The notes below the pieces were generated by a model. That model did not search any database, was not told where the DNA came from, and saw nothing but the letters and a program-made list of their open reading frames with translations. Below, one piece after another: positions 55,751 to 64,000 of a stretch of 64,000 nucleotides of DNA. The stretch is from Terriglobia bacterium (GTDB lineage Bacteria; Acidobacteriota; Terriglobia; UBA7540): the NCBI GenBank assembly GCA_035712365.1, contig DASTAW010000052.1, positions 18,245-82,244 of the forward strand, read 5' to 3'. Position 1 is the stretch's first letter. Every line of letters starts with the position of its first letter. A program made the translations under genes and the position numbers.

Positions 55751-56293
55751 TCACATTCCCATTTTCTTTCCCAGTTCCCTGGTCCGGTTCTTGGCGTTGC
55801 CGTAATCGATGTAATCCCCGATCAGCTTGGCCAGGTCATCGGAAAGTTCGGCGTTCGATCTCACATAGCCCGTATATCCCGGATGCCAGGTCTGTTTGTT
55901 GTCATTGAGATGATTGATGATCGACTCGGTGTTGGACGCCATCTCTTGCAGTAAGGGTGTAATCTTGTCGATCGCATCCTGCTGCCAGGGCTCGGCGCCG
56001 TCTCGGGCGTCATGCAGCTCCGCCAGGACCTTACCCGCATTATTGATGTGTTCTTTTATTGTATTGATCTGCATAGCGTGGCTCTTCCAGGTCACCTTTG
56101 ACGCGATGTAGGTCTGCATTTGAGCTGCATCGCGTCTCATTTGGGTGGCTGACATCTTAACGTCCTGAAGAAGCTTCGAAGCTTGAGCCGAAGCGCCGAA
56201 CGTCGGCGTCCCAGCCGATGCGAGCAGGACCATGCCAAGCAACAACGCCGTTATTGGGAAACAGCTTGCCCTTTTCCATGTGTATTGAACCAT
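55751..56293 (-). CDS. Secreted helical protein of unknown function
   Basis: 180 residues. Signal peptide (about 1-33, ending GTPTFGASAQA). The mature part is mainly helical and polar: KLLQDVKMSATQMRRDAAQMQTY, HAMQINTIKEHINNAGKVLAEL, DAIDKITPLLQEMASNTESI, with no cysteine. Resembles helical periplasmic proteins in outline; no named family recognised. Its promoter lies in the 56294-56740 region. Confidence 0.65.
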   Translation of the reverse strand: MVQYTWKRASCFPITALLLGMVLLASAGTPTFGASAQASKLLQDVKMSATQMRRDAAQMQTYIASKVTWKSHAMQINTIKEHINNAGKVLAELHDARDGAEPWQQDAIDKITPLLQEMASNTESIINHLNDNKQTWHPGYTGYVRSNAELSDDLAKLIGDYIDYGNAKNRTRELGKKMGM

Positions 56294-56740
56294 GTTTTAT
56301 TTTCTCCTTTTAGGTTGAATTTGCCCGCCCCAACGGGTGAAGGTAGATAGCCAGCGAACCACCGCCCTTCATGGCGCACGCCGTCGAATGAGATGAAACG
56401 AGCGATTCGGAGACCAGGCGGCAGATTGGGACCAGACCCGGCAAACAGACTGCGCCCGGAGATCCGAGAATCGCATGCCGAAGGTATTCGTAACCTTCGA
56501 CGTATGTTTCGTTGTTGCCTTAAAGCTTAGCGCCCGTGAGACTGAATTTCAAATCTCTTATCGAGTAATACTAAGATTGCGTGTACATATACCGTTAGTG
56601 GCTGGAGTCGCAGATTCGCGCATTCCGCGGTCAGTTGGCAGCGCACAGTTGTTCGCGCCGAGCGCATTACTCTGTGGGTCTTTCCGTTAAGAATAAAATC
56701 CGCAGAGTTCAAGAACAACTCTGCGCTTGTATCCACCAGC
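56294..56740. other. 447-bp gene-free region with one hairpin repeat unit
   Basis: No credible coding sequence. At 56702-56724 GCAGAGTT and AACTCTGC pair perfectly (8 bp) around CAAGAAC; read on the minus strand the unit ends GCGGATTTTAT, the family consensus. The minus-strand leader of the secreted protein begins at 56294 with an AAAGGAG-type site. Confidence 0.5.
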
Positions 56741-56960
56741 GGGTCGCGCATACGTTCCGCAGTTTGGAATGTATGCGACCGCAGAATGGCCGCCCGTCCC
56801 CATATCAAAAATGTACATCTTGTGCCACTGCAATCACCCAAACAGCGGGTCGCGCATACGTTCCGCAGTTTGGAATGTATGCGACCACAGAATGGCCGCC
56901 CGTCCCCATATCAAAAATGTACATCTTGTGCCACTGCAATCACCCAAACAGCTTTTCGCG
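56741..56960. repeat. Tandem 106-bp repeat (copies B and C) overlapping the LysR 3' end
   Basis: Two direct copies with a period of 106 bp: B 56741-56846, C 56847-56952 (continuing to 56960 into the LysR coding region). Copies differ at one base. Each starts with GGGTCGCGCATACGTTCCGC and ends in CACCCAAACAGC. Copy C contains the LysR stop codon (56942-56940) and the last codons of the gene. Copy A is at 55559. Confidence 0.85.
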
Positions 56961-57833
56961 CGCAGCGTCACAGATGGCGATGACGGCCGGGTTTTTGACT
57001 CTTCGCTCGACCGATATGGCGTAGAACCGGGCGCGCACTTCTTCGGTATAGCCGGCCACCCCGAACCGGCGGCGGAGTTCGCGGTCGAGCACGCGCGGCG
57101 CGGCAAAAATGCCATGTCCTCCCTCCGCGAAGGCCCTCAGCAGCGTGAAGTCTTCAAATTCCCCCGCCACCACCGGGTGAATATCCTCGGCCTCAAGCCA
57201 CTGATCGAGGTTCGATCTCATCGAGGCGCTTGCGGTGGGAACCAGGAACGGCGCTCCATTCAAGGACTGCGGAAACTTCCGCCGATAGCCCGCCGCAAGC
57301 TTCGGGCTGCCATAGAAACCCACCCCGCACTCACCCAGCGGGTGATTGTAGGCGCGGACGCTGATGCCCGGCCCGAACGGCGCATCGGACAGAATCAGGT
57401 CAATTTCATGCAGAGCCAGCAGCGCCAGCAGGCGCTCGGGAGGGTCTTCCCGGCAGATCACCTGCACCGGCGACGCCAGGCGCAGGGCCGGTTCAATGAG
57501 GCGATAAGCGAGGCCCTTCGGCAGTACGTCCGCCACGCCCACCTGGAGCTTGAGCGGGTGGCCCGTGGGCCGGCCTTTCAGCGTGTCGGTAAGCTCGCGG
57601 CCCAAAGAAAAAATCTCCTGCGCATAGCCGTAAACGATCTTCCCCACTTCGGTGAGGACCAGCCGCCGCCCCGTGCGTGTAAACAGCTTCTCTCCCAGGT
57701 AATCTTCCAGTTGGCCGATCTGCGCGCTGATGGTCGGGGGCGCCAGCAGAAGTTCTTCCGAGGCCTTCACGATGCTCCCCGTGCGGGCCACGACCCAGAA
57801 GTAAAGAAGGTGATGATAATTGAGCCATTCCAT
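56940..57833 (-). CDS. nhaR: LysR-family transcriptional regulator, NhaR-like
   Basis: 297 residues. N-terminal winged HTH starting LNYHHLLYFWVVARTGSIVKAS and PPTISAQIGQLEDYLG, close to NhaR rather than typical LysR, then the periplasmic-binding-like effector domain (about 90-290). NhaR controls Na+/H+ antiporter genes, but none is in the window. The reading ends in copy C of the tandem repeat, so its tail may have been shaped by repeat insertion. Divergent from the hibernation factor gene. Confidence 0.85.
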   Translation of the reverse strand: MEWLNYHHLLYFWVVARTGSIVKASEELLLAPPTISAQIGQLEDYLGEKLFTRTGRRLVLTEVGKIVYGYAQEIFSLGRELTDTLKGRPTGHPLKLQVGVADVLPKGLAYRLIEPALRLASPVQVICREDPPERLLALLALHEIDLILSDAPFGPGISVRAYNHPLGECGVGFYGSPKLAAGYRRKFPQSLNGAPFLVPTASASMRSNLDQWLEAEDIHPVVAGEFEDFTLLRAFAEGGHGIFAAPRVLDRELRRRFGVAGYTEEVRARFYAISVERRVKNPAVIAICDAAREKLFG

Positions 57834-58097
57834 GCGTTCATTATAGTTAGTTAAAATCTACGTGTCACGTTGAAACTTTCTACTTTTCTAATTATGGGCC
57901 AAGGGTGATTATAAGGTTGGAGGAGCGAGAAGTGGGCCGGAGGGTCGAGTCAAGGGTTTGCAAACCGGTCCGCGAAGCCGGGAAATACAAACGTAAGGTC
58001 CTGGCGCGCTCCTCCTCGCCTCCCGCACATTGAAGTTGGCGGTGGCGGTCGCGACAGTGGCCGGGGGCGGCGCCCCCGAAAGCTTATGGAGGAAGCG

Positions 58098-58469
58098 ATG
58101 AACATCGAAATTCGCAGCCAGGACTTCAGCATTTCCGAGGCCTTGCAGCGCTACGCAGAGCGCCGCCTGGGCTTTGCGCTGCGAAGGTTCTCGAAAGACA
58201 TTGGCCGCGTGATGGTCCGGTTGTCCGACCTCAACGGCCCGCGGGGAGGGGCGGACAAGCGCTGCCAGATCACCGCCAGCGTGCTGCCCTCGCAGGCGGT
58301 CTCGTTGCAGGCCGTGGACGCGGACCTTTACGCGGCAATCGACCGCGCGGCGGCGCGCCTGGAGCGCGCCCTCGCCCGCTGCCTGGCGCGAACGCGCGAG
58401 TCGGGGAGGGGGCGGATGTCGATAAGGAAACCTGCAGGCATCCGCCTCCAGCCTCTCGAAAGCGGGTAG
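58098..58469 (+). CDS. HPF/RaiA-type ribosome hibernation factor
   Basis: 123 residues. Begins MNIEIRSQDFSISEALQRYAERRLG, with the two-strand, helix start of ribosome-associated inhibitor proteins; then VMVRLSDLNGPRGGADKRCQITASV, and VDADLYAAIDRAAARLERAL as second helix. A basic extension (RTRESGRGRMS...) follows. Acts at the decoding site of idle ribosomes. ATG at 58098 with GGAGG upstream. Its stop TAG is part of a dispersed repeat (58465-58543), so the last residues may derive from the repeat insertion. Confidence 0.82.
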   Translation: MNIEIRSQDFSISEALQRYAERRLGFALRRFSKDIGRVMVRLSDLNGPRGGADKRCQITASVLPSQAVSLQAVDADLYAAIDRAAARLERALARCLARTRESGRGRMSIRKPAGIRLQPLESG

Positions 58470-58543
58470 CGAGGACCTCCGCCCGGTGAGGTCCGTGGCT
58501 CCCCTCTGCAATCTTAAATCTGAAATTTCAAATCGCCTGCGGG
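58465..58543. repeat. Stem-conserved repeat at the 3' end of the hibernation factor gene
   Basis: GCGGGTAGCGA, then GGACCTC (58473-58479) and GAGGTCC (58488-58494) as hairpin arms, GTGGCTCCCCTCTGCAAT, then AT-rich ATCTGAAATTTCAAATC and GCCTGCGG. The stop codon of the preceding gene lies inside the first 5 bases. Family members are listed in the findings. Confidence 0.75.
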
Positions 58544-58740
58544 CGCGCCGTCAGCCGAAGCCAATTCGCCGTGGGTCAGCCGTCTCCCGTCATCGCTGGA
58601 GTGGTTGCCACAACTGTGCGACGCGCCACCCGGGATCTTGCCTATTTGTGGCCCGGCCCTATAACATATCGTGAGCCACCCGTGCTCCTCTCCCGGATGC
58701 ACGGCGGTAGAGAGATGCGGGTGCAGCGGAGAGCGCACTT

Positions 58741-59787
58741 ATGAAGAGCCGCATAGCCGTCGTTTTATCCTGCATGATGATAACCGGAGGCGCCCTCCTG
58801 GCTCGCTCCTATTCGCAATCCTCGCCGAAGATCGCGAGCGGCCCTGACCAAGAATCAGAACAAGAGGTACGGGCCGTATTCAAGCAGATGGAAAAGGCTG
58901 TCCGCGAGGGCGATCCGGACCTGGGAATCAATCTGTATGACCGCGCGACACGCGCCAGGGTGGCGGCGGCCAGAAGCAACTACGCTCCGGTCCGCAATCC
59001 TGCAATTCATTACGAAGCGCTGGAAGTGGCGGCCAGGAACGACCACGCTGCCCTGATCGGCAAGATCACTGGTGTGAGCCACGGCAGCGTTCAATACGAC
59101 CGGGTACGGTTTGTTCGCGAGGACGGCTCCTGGAAGGTGGCGGAGGAGGTCTGGAGCGAACAGCCGGTGGACCCTGCGGCGCTGTATGCGATGCTGCCGC
59201 CAGCCGACGGAGCTTTTGCTCGCGCCGGGTTACCGTGGGAGCGTGTCCCGTATTCCAGCGCGAACACCAGATGGTTTAAGCCAAACCAGATTGATTGGAG
59301 ATTGCAAGCGGCCCGCGACGAATCGTATCTTTACGTCCGCTTCGAACACACAGCATCGCTTCCGCCGCCGAATTCGGAATTGGACTCGGCGATGGTCAAG
59401 GCCGGGAAATCCGGCCCTCCCATGCCGCCGGTGATGCGAATCATCGTTGCCGGCAATCCAGGCGGGCGCAGGCCGGTTTTCAGATTTCAACTCGCAGGCG
59501 TCATCCAGACTCGCGCCACTTTCGGCCACGACGGCCGCGCCACCAGCAACCGATATTTCGTCCAGTACGCAATGAACCTGGGACGCGGCGATAATTCCGA
59601 TATTTTCAACATCAGCACCGGCCCGTCATACCCGCACTTGATTGACGTCAAGGGCCGCTTCCTCGAAGGGAAAATTCCTCTCCAGTGTCTGGGTCTCGAT
59701 GCCAAGTCAGCCACTCCGGTTGATATCGAGGAGGCAAACTCCCTGGCAAAAATCCTGCCCTATCACGTGCCGCACTTCTCCCGTTAG
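58741..59787 (+). CDS. Secreted protein of unknown function
   Basis: 348 residues. Signal peptide (MKSRIAVVLSCMMITGGALL). Residues 40-140 (EQEVRAVFKQMEKAVREGD...VRFVREDGSWKVAEEVWSEQ) look like an NTF2/SnoaL-type fold of the DUF4440 kind. The second half (about 150-348) is a beta-rich region without recognisable family. No close neighbour suggests a role. Followed 6 bp after its stop by a structured repeat. Confidence 0.6.
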   Translation: MKSRIAVVLSCMMITGGALLARSYSQSSPKIASGPDQESEQEVRAVFKQMEKAVREGDPDLGINLYDRATRARVAAARSNYAPVRNPAIHYEALEVAARNDHAALIGKITGVSHGSVQYDRVRFVREDGSWKVAEEVWSEQPVDPAALYAMLPPADGAFARAGLPWERVPYSSANTRWFKPNQIDWRLQAARDESYLYVRFEHTASLPPPNSELDSAMVKAGKSGPPMPPVMRIIVAGNPGGRRPVFRFQLAGVIQTRATFGHDGRATSNRYFVQYAMNLGRGDNSDIFNISTGPSYPHLIDVKGRFLEGKIPLQCLGLDAKSATPVDIEEANSLAKILPYHVPHFSR

Positions 59788-59793
59788 CGATTT

Positions 59794-60446
59794 GATAGCG
59801 AGGGCCTCCGCCGCTGAGGTCCGTGGCTCCCCTCTGCATCTCAAATCTGAAATTTCAAATCGCCTGCGGCGGGTGGCGCAGATGCTCGCTTGGTAGCCTC
59901 TGCGTTCTCGCGAAGTCAGGAGACGCTATTCACCTAAATCTCAAATCCCATGAGCGCTTCCCGTCTGAAACCTCAAATCTGGAATTTCAAATCCCATTCG
60001 GGTGCGAAGCTCGCACAACCAGGGCCCATCAGGTTGTATCAGCCTGGTGCGCTTCATGCCCGCCAGTTCGCTTTGAAGATTGAGAGAGGGTAGCGGCAAC
60101 CGCATCGCCGCCGCCCGCCTGCCCAACACTTCGAACTTCCGGCACTGACTCCTAAAACCACTGGACTTCCTTCCCTTGCTCTGATATCCCTTCTGCATAA
60201 GGGCTCTCGTTTCAAAAAAGTTTTTGCCAAACTCGCACCTTAACAAGGTTCGCATCGAGAGCCGCTACTCCTTCTTTCAGATTTCAACTGAAGGCGGGAC
60301 ATGCTCTGGAGCGGCGGATGCGCCAGTCTGGCTGAATTACGGATCGCGATGCTGGCCGCATGAACCTGGGGCCTTACGCCCGTCTCCACACAGCTCCTCC
60401 GCTGGACATTTGCGAGAGGGCGCATGGGACAAGGAGAAACAGAAAA
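59794..60446. repeat. 653-bp gap of repeat units
   Basis: 59794-59870 is another copy of the AGCGAGG-CCTC / GAGGTCC repeat with the TCTGAAATTTCAAATCGCC segment. 59880-59915 repeats the block GGCAGATGCTCGCTTGGTAG found near 53550. A short AATCTGGAATTTCAAATCCC word follows at 59980-59999. The rest (60000-60446) has no coding sequence that I can support; it may hold the promoter of the transporter gene. Confidence 0.55.
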
Positions 60447-61412
60447 ATGGCTGCTGGGGGAGGCCAATCCACACAGTCCCGTGCGGCCAGACACGGCGGC
60501 GGGTCGGCCAATGGTCTGATGCTGCTGACCACCTTCTTCTGGGCAAGCAATATTGTCGCCGGCAAGGTAGCGCTCGCGGGCTTCAACGCATTGGCTCTTG
60601 CCCAACTGCGAATGGCCGCGGCCGCGATTCTCTACGTGTTGCTGTATATTGCCTGGCGAGGCGTTCCCAACGTGCGGTTGAAGCGGCGCCAGTGGCTGAT
60701 CCTGGGCTTAATGGCGTTCACGGGCATTACCTTGAATCAGATTTGTTATATCGGCGGCCTCGCAAGGACCTCCGTGACCCATACGGGCCTCATTCAGGCT
60801 ATTGGGCCGATCATGGTGCTGTTACTTTCTGCCTCGATGGGGATGGAAGCGCTCACGTCCAGGAAGGTCCTCGGCATGGTGATTTCATTTGTGGGGGTGG
60901 CCCTGTTGTTGATTGAGAAGCCTGCGCAGGGAAGCGGCGCACATTGGGTAGGGGATTTAATCTTGATTGCCGCTGACGCCGTCTTCGCCTATTACACCAT
61001 TTTGACGAAGGAAGTTGCGGATTGCTATGATCCGCTGACACTCAATACCCTCGTGTTCAGCCTGGGAGCGATTCTGCTGGTTCCTTTTTGTGCCGCATCC
61101 GTGGCCAAGGTCCGGTGGGACCAGGTATCGTCACATGCTTGGTGGGGACTGGCCTATATGGTGCTCTTTGGTTCTCTCGTGGCGTATCTCATTTACGCCT
61201 TCGCCTTAGAGAAGTTGTCCGCTTCAAATGTCGCCGCGTTTGCGTACCTTCAGCCGGTGATGGCTGCCTTGTTGGGCATATGGCTCTTGGCCGAGAAAGT
61301 TTCCTTAAAGGTCGTGCTCGGCGGAACGTTGATTCTGTGCGGTGTCTACCTCACGGAACACGCCCGGGGAGAGCGGAAAAACATTCAGCATCTGGCCACG
61401 GGCCGCATGTGA
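60447..61412 (+). CDS. EamA/DMT-family transporter (intact)
   Basis: 321 residues, ten predicted membrane helices in two EamA repeats; the second repeat starts near VGDLILIAADAVFAYYTIL. Close relative of the frameshifted gene 12672-13620. Likely exports a small metabolite. ATG at 60447 has GGAG upstream. The stop codon is followed 1 bp later by a structured repeat that could act as terminator. Confidence 0.9.
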   Translation: MAAGGGQSTQSRAARHGGGSANGLMLLTTFFWASNIVAGKVALAGFNALALAQLRMAAAAILYVLLYIAWRGVPNVRLKRRQWLILGLMAFTGITLNQICYIGGLARTSVTHTGLIQAIGPIMVLLLSASMGMEALTSRKVLGMVISFVGVALLLIEKPAQGSGAHWVGDLILIAADAVFAYYTILTKEVADCYDPLTLNTLVFSLGAILLVPFCAASVAKVRWDQVSSHAWWGLAYMVLFGSLVAYLIYAFALEKLSASNVAAFAYLQPVMAALLGIWLLAEKVSLKVVLGGTLILCGVYLTEHARGERKNIQHLATGRM

Positions 61413-61413
61413 A

Positions 61414-61452
61414 GCGGGTAGCGAAGAGTCTCGTTTTTTTGAGACTCTGCGG
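61414..61452 (+). terminator. Hairpin with T-run loop after the transporter gene, dispersed-repeat family
   Basis: AGAGTCTC (61425-61432) pairs with GAGACTCT (61441-61448) around GTTTTTTT. The unit has the GCGGGTAGCGA left flank and GCGGATTTT right flank of the family. It starts 1 bp after the TGA of the transporter. May serve as a terminator; the T-run is in the loop, not after it, so efficiency is uncertain. Confidence 0.55.
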
Positions 61453-61895
61453 ATTTTGGTTGGATTCGGCCTTTCCGGGCTGGGATTACTAACCGCAAGC
61501 CGCAACCCTGCTCCGCGCCGATCGGACCCTTAAAATCAATATCTTAGCTGTGCGCGCGCAAAACGGACGCCTTGGGAATGATGTCTCTACCGTTGCCGGG
61601 TGCCTATTAACCATTTGATGACTTGACTTTTCAAAACACGCTTGGTAGATTGCCTGCGCTGCGAAGTTCTGCTTCGTGCTTCTACGAGGCAGCCTTCTTT
61701 GTAATCTTTCAGGCTGCAGGAACGTTACCGACTTTTTCAATCGCATTGGGGGAGAGGGACCTCCCGTCGTGCAGGGAGAACACGCGCTGTGCGAATCGCA
61801 AGCGAACGGGGATGAGCCTCGCCTGGTTTTAGGCCGAGGCGTTGAATTGACCCGATAAATTACTGAGGATCACAAAATATGGTGACAAGACCGTT

Positions 61896-61991
61896 TGTAG
61901 CGCCGCCGTCCCGGCGGCAATTTTCAGGGCCGGTTCCGCTTGGGTGGACCAGCGCTACGAAAGTCCGCCACTCTATTATGCAATCCTCATT
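61896..61991. repeat. Dispersed repeat, copy 2 (TGTAGCGCC family)
   Basis: 96 bp; shares its left 30 and right 26 bases with 41309-41369 and has 35 additional bases (GTTCCGCTTGGGTGGACCAG region) in between. Located just upstream of the secreted protein gene at 62037. The part 61453-61895 has no supported gene. Confidence 0.75.
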
Positions 61992-62036
61992 CAATCCCAC
62001 GGTTCCGGGGAGCACGGACCCGGCAGGAGGCCCCAA

Positions 62037-62735
62037 ATGAAAAAAGTGGTTTTCGGAGTGTTGTTTGCTGCTGCAGTTTTGTTCGTGCTTCCCCTGGTGG
62101 TTCCGGCTGGTACTGGCAACCAAGCGCCCAACGGACCCCACTACGACCTCAACATCATTGGCGTGTCCAATCCGAAAGATGCGACAATGACCAACTCCAA
62201 CCGCCACACCATCTTCGTGGCCCTGGGCAAGAAGCAGACGGTGACCACCAACATCTGGCTGACCCCGGGACCCTTCCAGGTCTGTGACGGAAACGGATTT
62301 GACCAGGCCACCGACTGCGCTGGAAATCCCATCCAGGTGACCGGCCAGGCCGGCAACCAGCCAGGAGCGGTTTTTCAGCTTCCCTGCGATACGTTGACCA
62401 ACGGCGACGTGGTTAATCCGTGTGACCCCACGGTTGATACTGCTGCCTACTCCATCTACGCCAGGGCCCTTGGCACCCCTTACGGCAGCGCCGACGTCAC
62501 CACTTGCGCTTATGACAGCACTGGAACGCTGGTTTGCAGCCTGAACAACCACGTGTTCCTGCGCTCCAAAGGGAAATCCTCTTTCATTGACGTCACTTCG
62601 CTTCTCACCACCATCGTGACCGCGACGACGTCGTATGAAATCTTCTCTCCCCTGCTTCAGGACTACTTCTGGCAATACACGAACTCCGGCCTGAAGCTGC
62701 TCCAGCTTCGCTTCTATCTCTTGCCTTCTTCGTAG
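62037..62735 (+). CDS. Secreted protein of unknown function
   Basis: 232 residues. Signal peptide MKKVVFGVLFAAAVLFVLP with cleavage near VPAGTGN. Mature part is beta-rich with three likely disulfide pairs (Cys in VCDGNGFDQATDCAGN, LPCDTLTNGDVVNPCDP, TTCAYDSTGTLVCS). No family recognised. Strong AGGAGG 8 nt before the ATG at 62037; a longer upstream reading is rejected. Confidence 0.7.
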   Translation: MKKVVFGVLFAAAVLFVLPLVVPAGTGNQAPNGPHYDLNIIGVSNPKDATMTNSNRHTIFVALGKKQTVTTNIWLTPGPFQVCDGNGFDQATDCAGNPIQVTGQAGNQPGAVFQLPCDTLTNGDVVNPCDPTVDTAAYSIYARALGTPYGSADVTTCAYDSTGTLVCSLNNHVFLRSKGKSSFIDVTSLLTTIVTATTSYEIFSPLLQDYFWQYTNSGLKLLQLRFYLLPSS

Positions 62736-64000
62736 GCCGATTTTGTCGGAGGCGGCGGGTCGCCAACGGGCCGCAGTGAGGCCGTAGCAATTTGTCAGCC
62801 TCACTGCGGCTCTGGCCTTTCTGAATGGGAATACCGGGTCGCGCATCCGCGGCGGTGCGTGAGGTATGCGGCCTCGCGAAAACGTCCCAGACGCCAGCCC
62901 CGCGGGTGGCGCATACGTCGCGGTGTTTGCGATGTGTGCGGCAAACGGGTGCGGAGACCCCTTTGTAGCGCCGGGTCCCATCCCGCAAGGCGGGATGGGC
63001 TAAAGTCTTTCGGCATTCCGGGCCTTGAATCGAACAGTGTAGGGGAGCCCTCCGGGCTCCCGTGATATGACGCTAACCGGGAGGGCAGAGCCCTCCCCTA
63101 CGGCGGCGTCTGCGGTCTCGCCGCGCGGCTTTCTCATTCTGCAATCTTAAATCTGCAATTTGAAATCCTCTGGTGGTCAGCCCCCATCGGGGGCGCAAGG
63201 CTTTAGCCCATTGGCGTAAGCCATGCGAAAACGTGCCATCCTAACACCACCCAGCCCCGGAAGGAGCGAAAGAATTTATCGCCAGGGCCATTTCTTTCGG
63301 CCCTCCGGGTCTTGGCCGAACTGTCGCGCCGCCTGCGGCGATGCGCGCCTGGTAATCAAGCTGACGGGAATTGGAGCGGCGGGAGCGGTTGAGGTCGAGA
63401 GCAGGTTGGAGCTTCCCGTCGTCAGCTTGTTTTTGTTGGGCCGGGGGTTTCAGCAGTTGAACAGGTCGCATGTCGTGGATCGTTCCCCTACGGCTCAATG
63501 TCTCTGGCCGTCCAGGCGGCGAGGGCGGCGGTGCAACAGAGCGTGGTAGCGAGGACCTCCGTTTTTGAGGTCCGCGGTTGTTTGATCGAACGAGGATAAA
63601 ATCCGCAGATCCCGCAAGGCGGGACGGTCTGCGTTACCCTGCTTTGAACACAAGAACCGCAGGCCGCAAGGGCCTGCGCTACCGTGCGGCCGCCATTCGC
63701 CGCAAAAATTTATCCGGCAGAGTCTACCGCAAATAGTTTCTGGAAACAATTCCAAATTGCTAATTAGGAAAGCGGGCAACAGGCCGGGGTCGCCGCGCGG
63801 AATTGGCGGGTGGCGCATCTATGAAGGGGGCGGCGGAGTCAAGGGCAAAATCGTGGTGGGCTTTGTTTTGTGGGGCGGAGCGAGCAGCCCCCCTTACCCG
63901 AGAGTGGGGGGATGCGAGCGCAGCCACACTTGCCCCTCGACGCCGATGCGCCGTATGCCCATTCAATTCTCAATGAGCCAAAGCTCACTCATCTATTCGG
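62736..64000. repeat. Repeat-rich gene-free tail of the window
   Basis: 1.26 kb with no gene that I can support. Contains: palindromic units of the GGTGTTT-loop family at 62835-62875 and 62905-62941; perfect 10-bp hairpin CCCATCCCGC-AAG-GCGGGATGGG (62977-62999); a long inverted repeat GTAGGGGAG...CTCCCCTAC (63039-63062 with 63078-63101); a CTGCAATCTTAAATCTGCAA block (63139-63163); and stem-conserved units at 63553-63573 (plus), 63603-63638 and 63659-63677 (minus orientation). Confidence 0.65.

Noticed and set aside
63039..63101. Possible CRISPR or tandem repeat array
   Set aside because: Only two arms of an inverted repeat; no regularly spaced direct repeats.

Overview
The window looks like a chromosomal segment of a fairly GC-rich Gram-negative bacterium, most likely a member of the Acidobacteriota. 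The best pointers are a PadR regulator directly followed by an 'Acidobacterial duplicated orphan permease' (46170-49155), a DUF1844 protein, an outer-membrane barrel protein, RseP plus BamA-side chromosomal order (ispG-rseP-dxr-cdsA-uppS), and intergenic regions crowded with small palindromic repeats. No rRNA, tRNA, CRISPR array, transposase or prophage gene was seen.

Layout. 1-4165 (minus strand) is the start of the dcw cell-wall/division cluster: promoter and MraZ boxes, mraZ, rsmH, an FtsL-like gene, a PASTA-containing penicillin-binding protein, and the first codons of the next gene (probably murE). 4395-11639 (minus) holds a methyltransferase, acetyl-CoA synthetase and the glycolate oxidase genes glcD-glcE-glcF, with a 138-bp MITE-like element between glcE and glcF. 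11878-18720 holds a rhomboid protease, an operon mazG-GNAT-menC/NSAR-transporter (the transporter is frameshifted), and DUF1844-metallohydrolase-ribF. 18757-21071 (minus) holds an amidase and an apparent selenoprotein of the glycine/betaine/D-proline reductase B family, read through an in-frame TGA that is followed by a SECIS-like hairpin.

21185-34983 (minus) is a long housekeeping block: ispG, rseP, dxr, cdsA, uppS (isoprenoid and envelope lipid supply, connected to peptidoglycan synthesis), a YmdB-type phosphoesterase, zapA and a coiled-coil partner, pheT, pheS, rplT, rpmI, infC and thrS (translation). infC appears to start at a rare ATC codon. 35178-42378 (minus) is an aspartate-family amino-acid cluster: M20 deacylase (dapE-like), asd, dapB, dapA, a small ribbon-helix-helix protein, dapD, thrB. 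This feeds diaminopimelate to the wall and threonine/lysine to protein synthesis.

42792-64000 is looser and accessory-like: glycerol kinase, an outer-membrane protein, PadR-ADOP, 3-methyladenine glycosylase I, a lipoprotein amidohydrolase, a secreted GH27 alpha-galactosidase with a lectin domain, a Sel1-repeat protein, a NhaR-like LysR regulator, a ribosome hibernation factor, a DMT transporter and several secreted proteins of unknown function. Its intergenic space is filled with at least three families of structured repeats; one family sits right behind stop codons and keeps its stem by compensatory changes. The last 1.26 kb has no credible gene.
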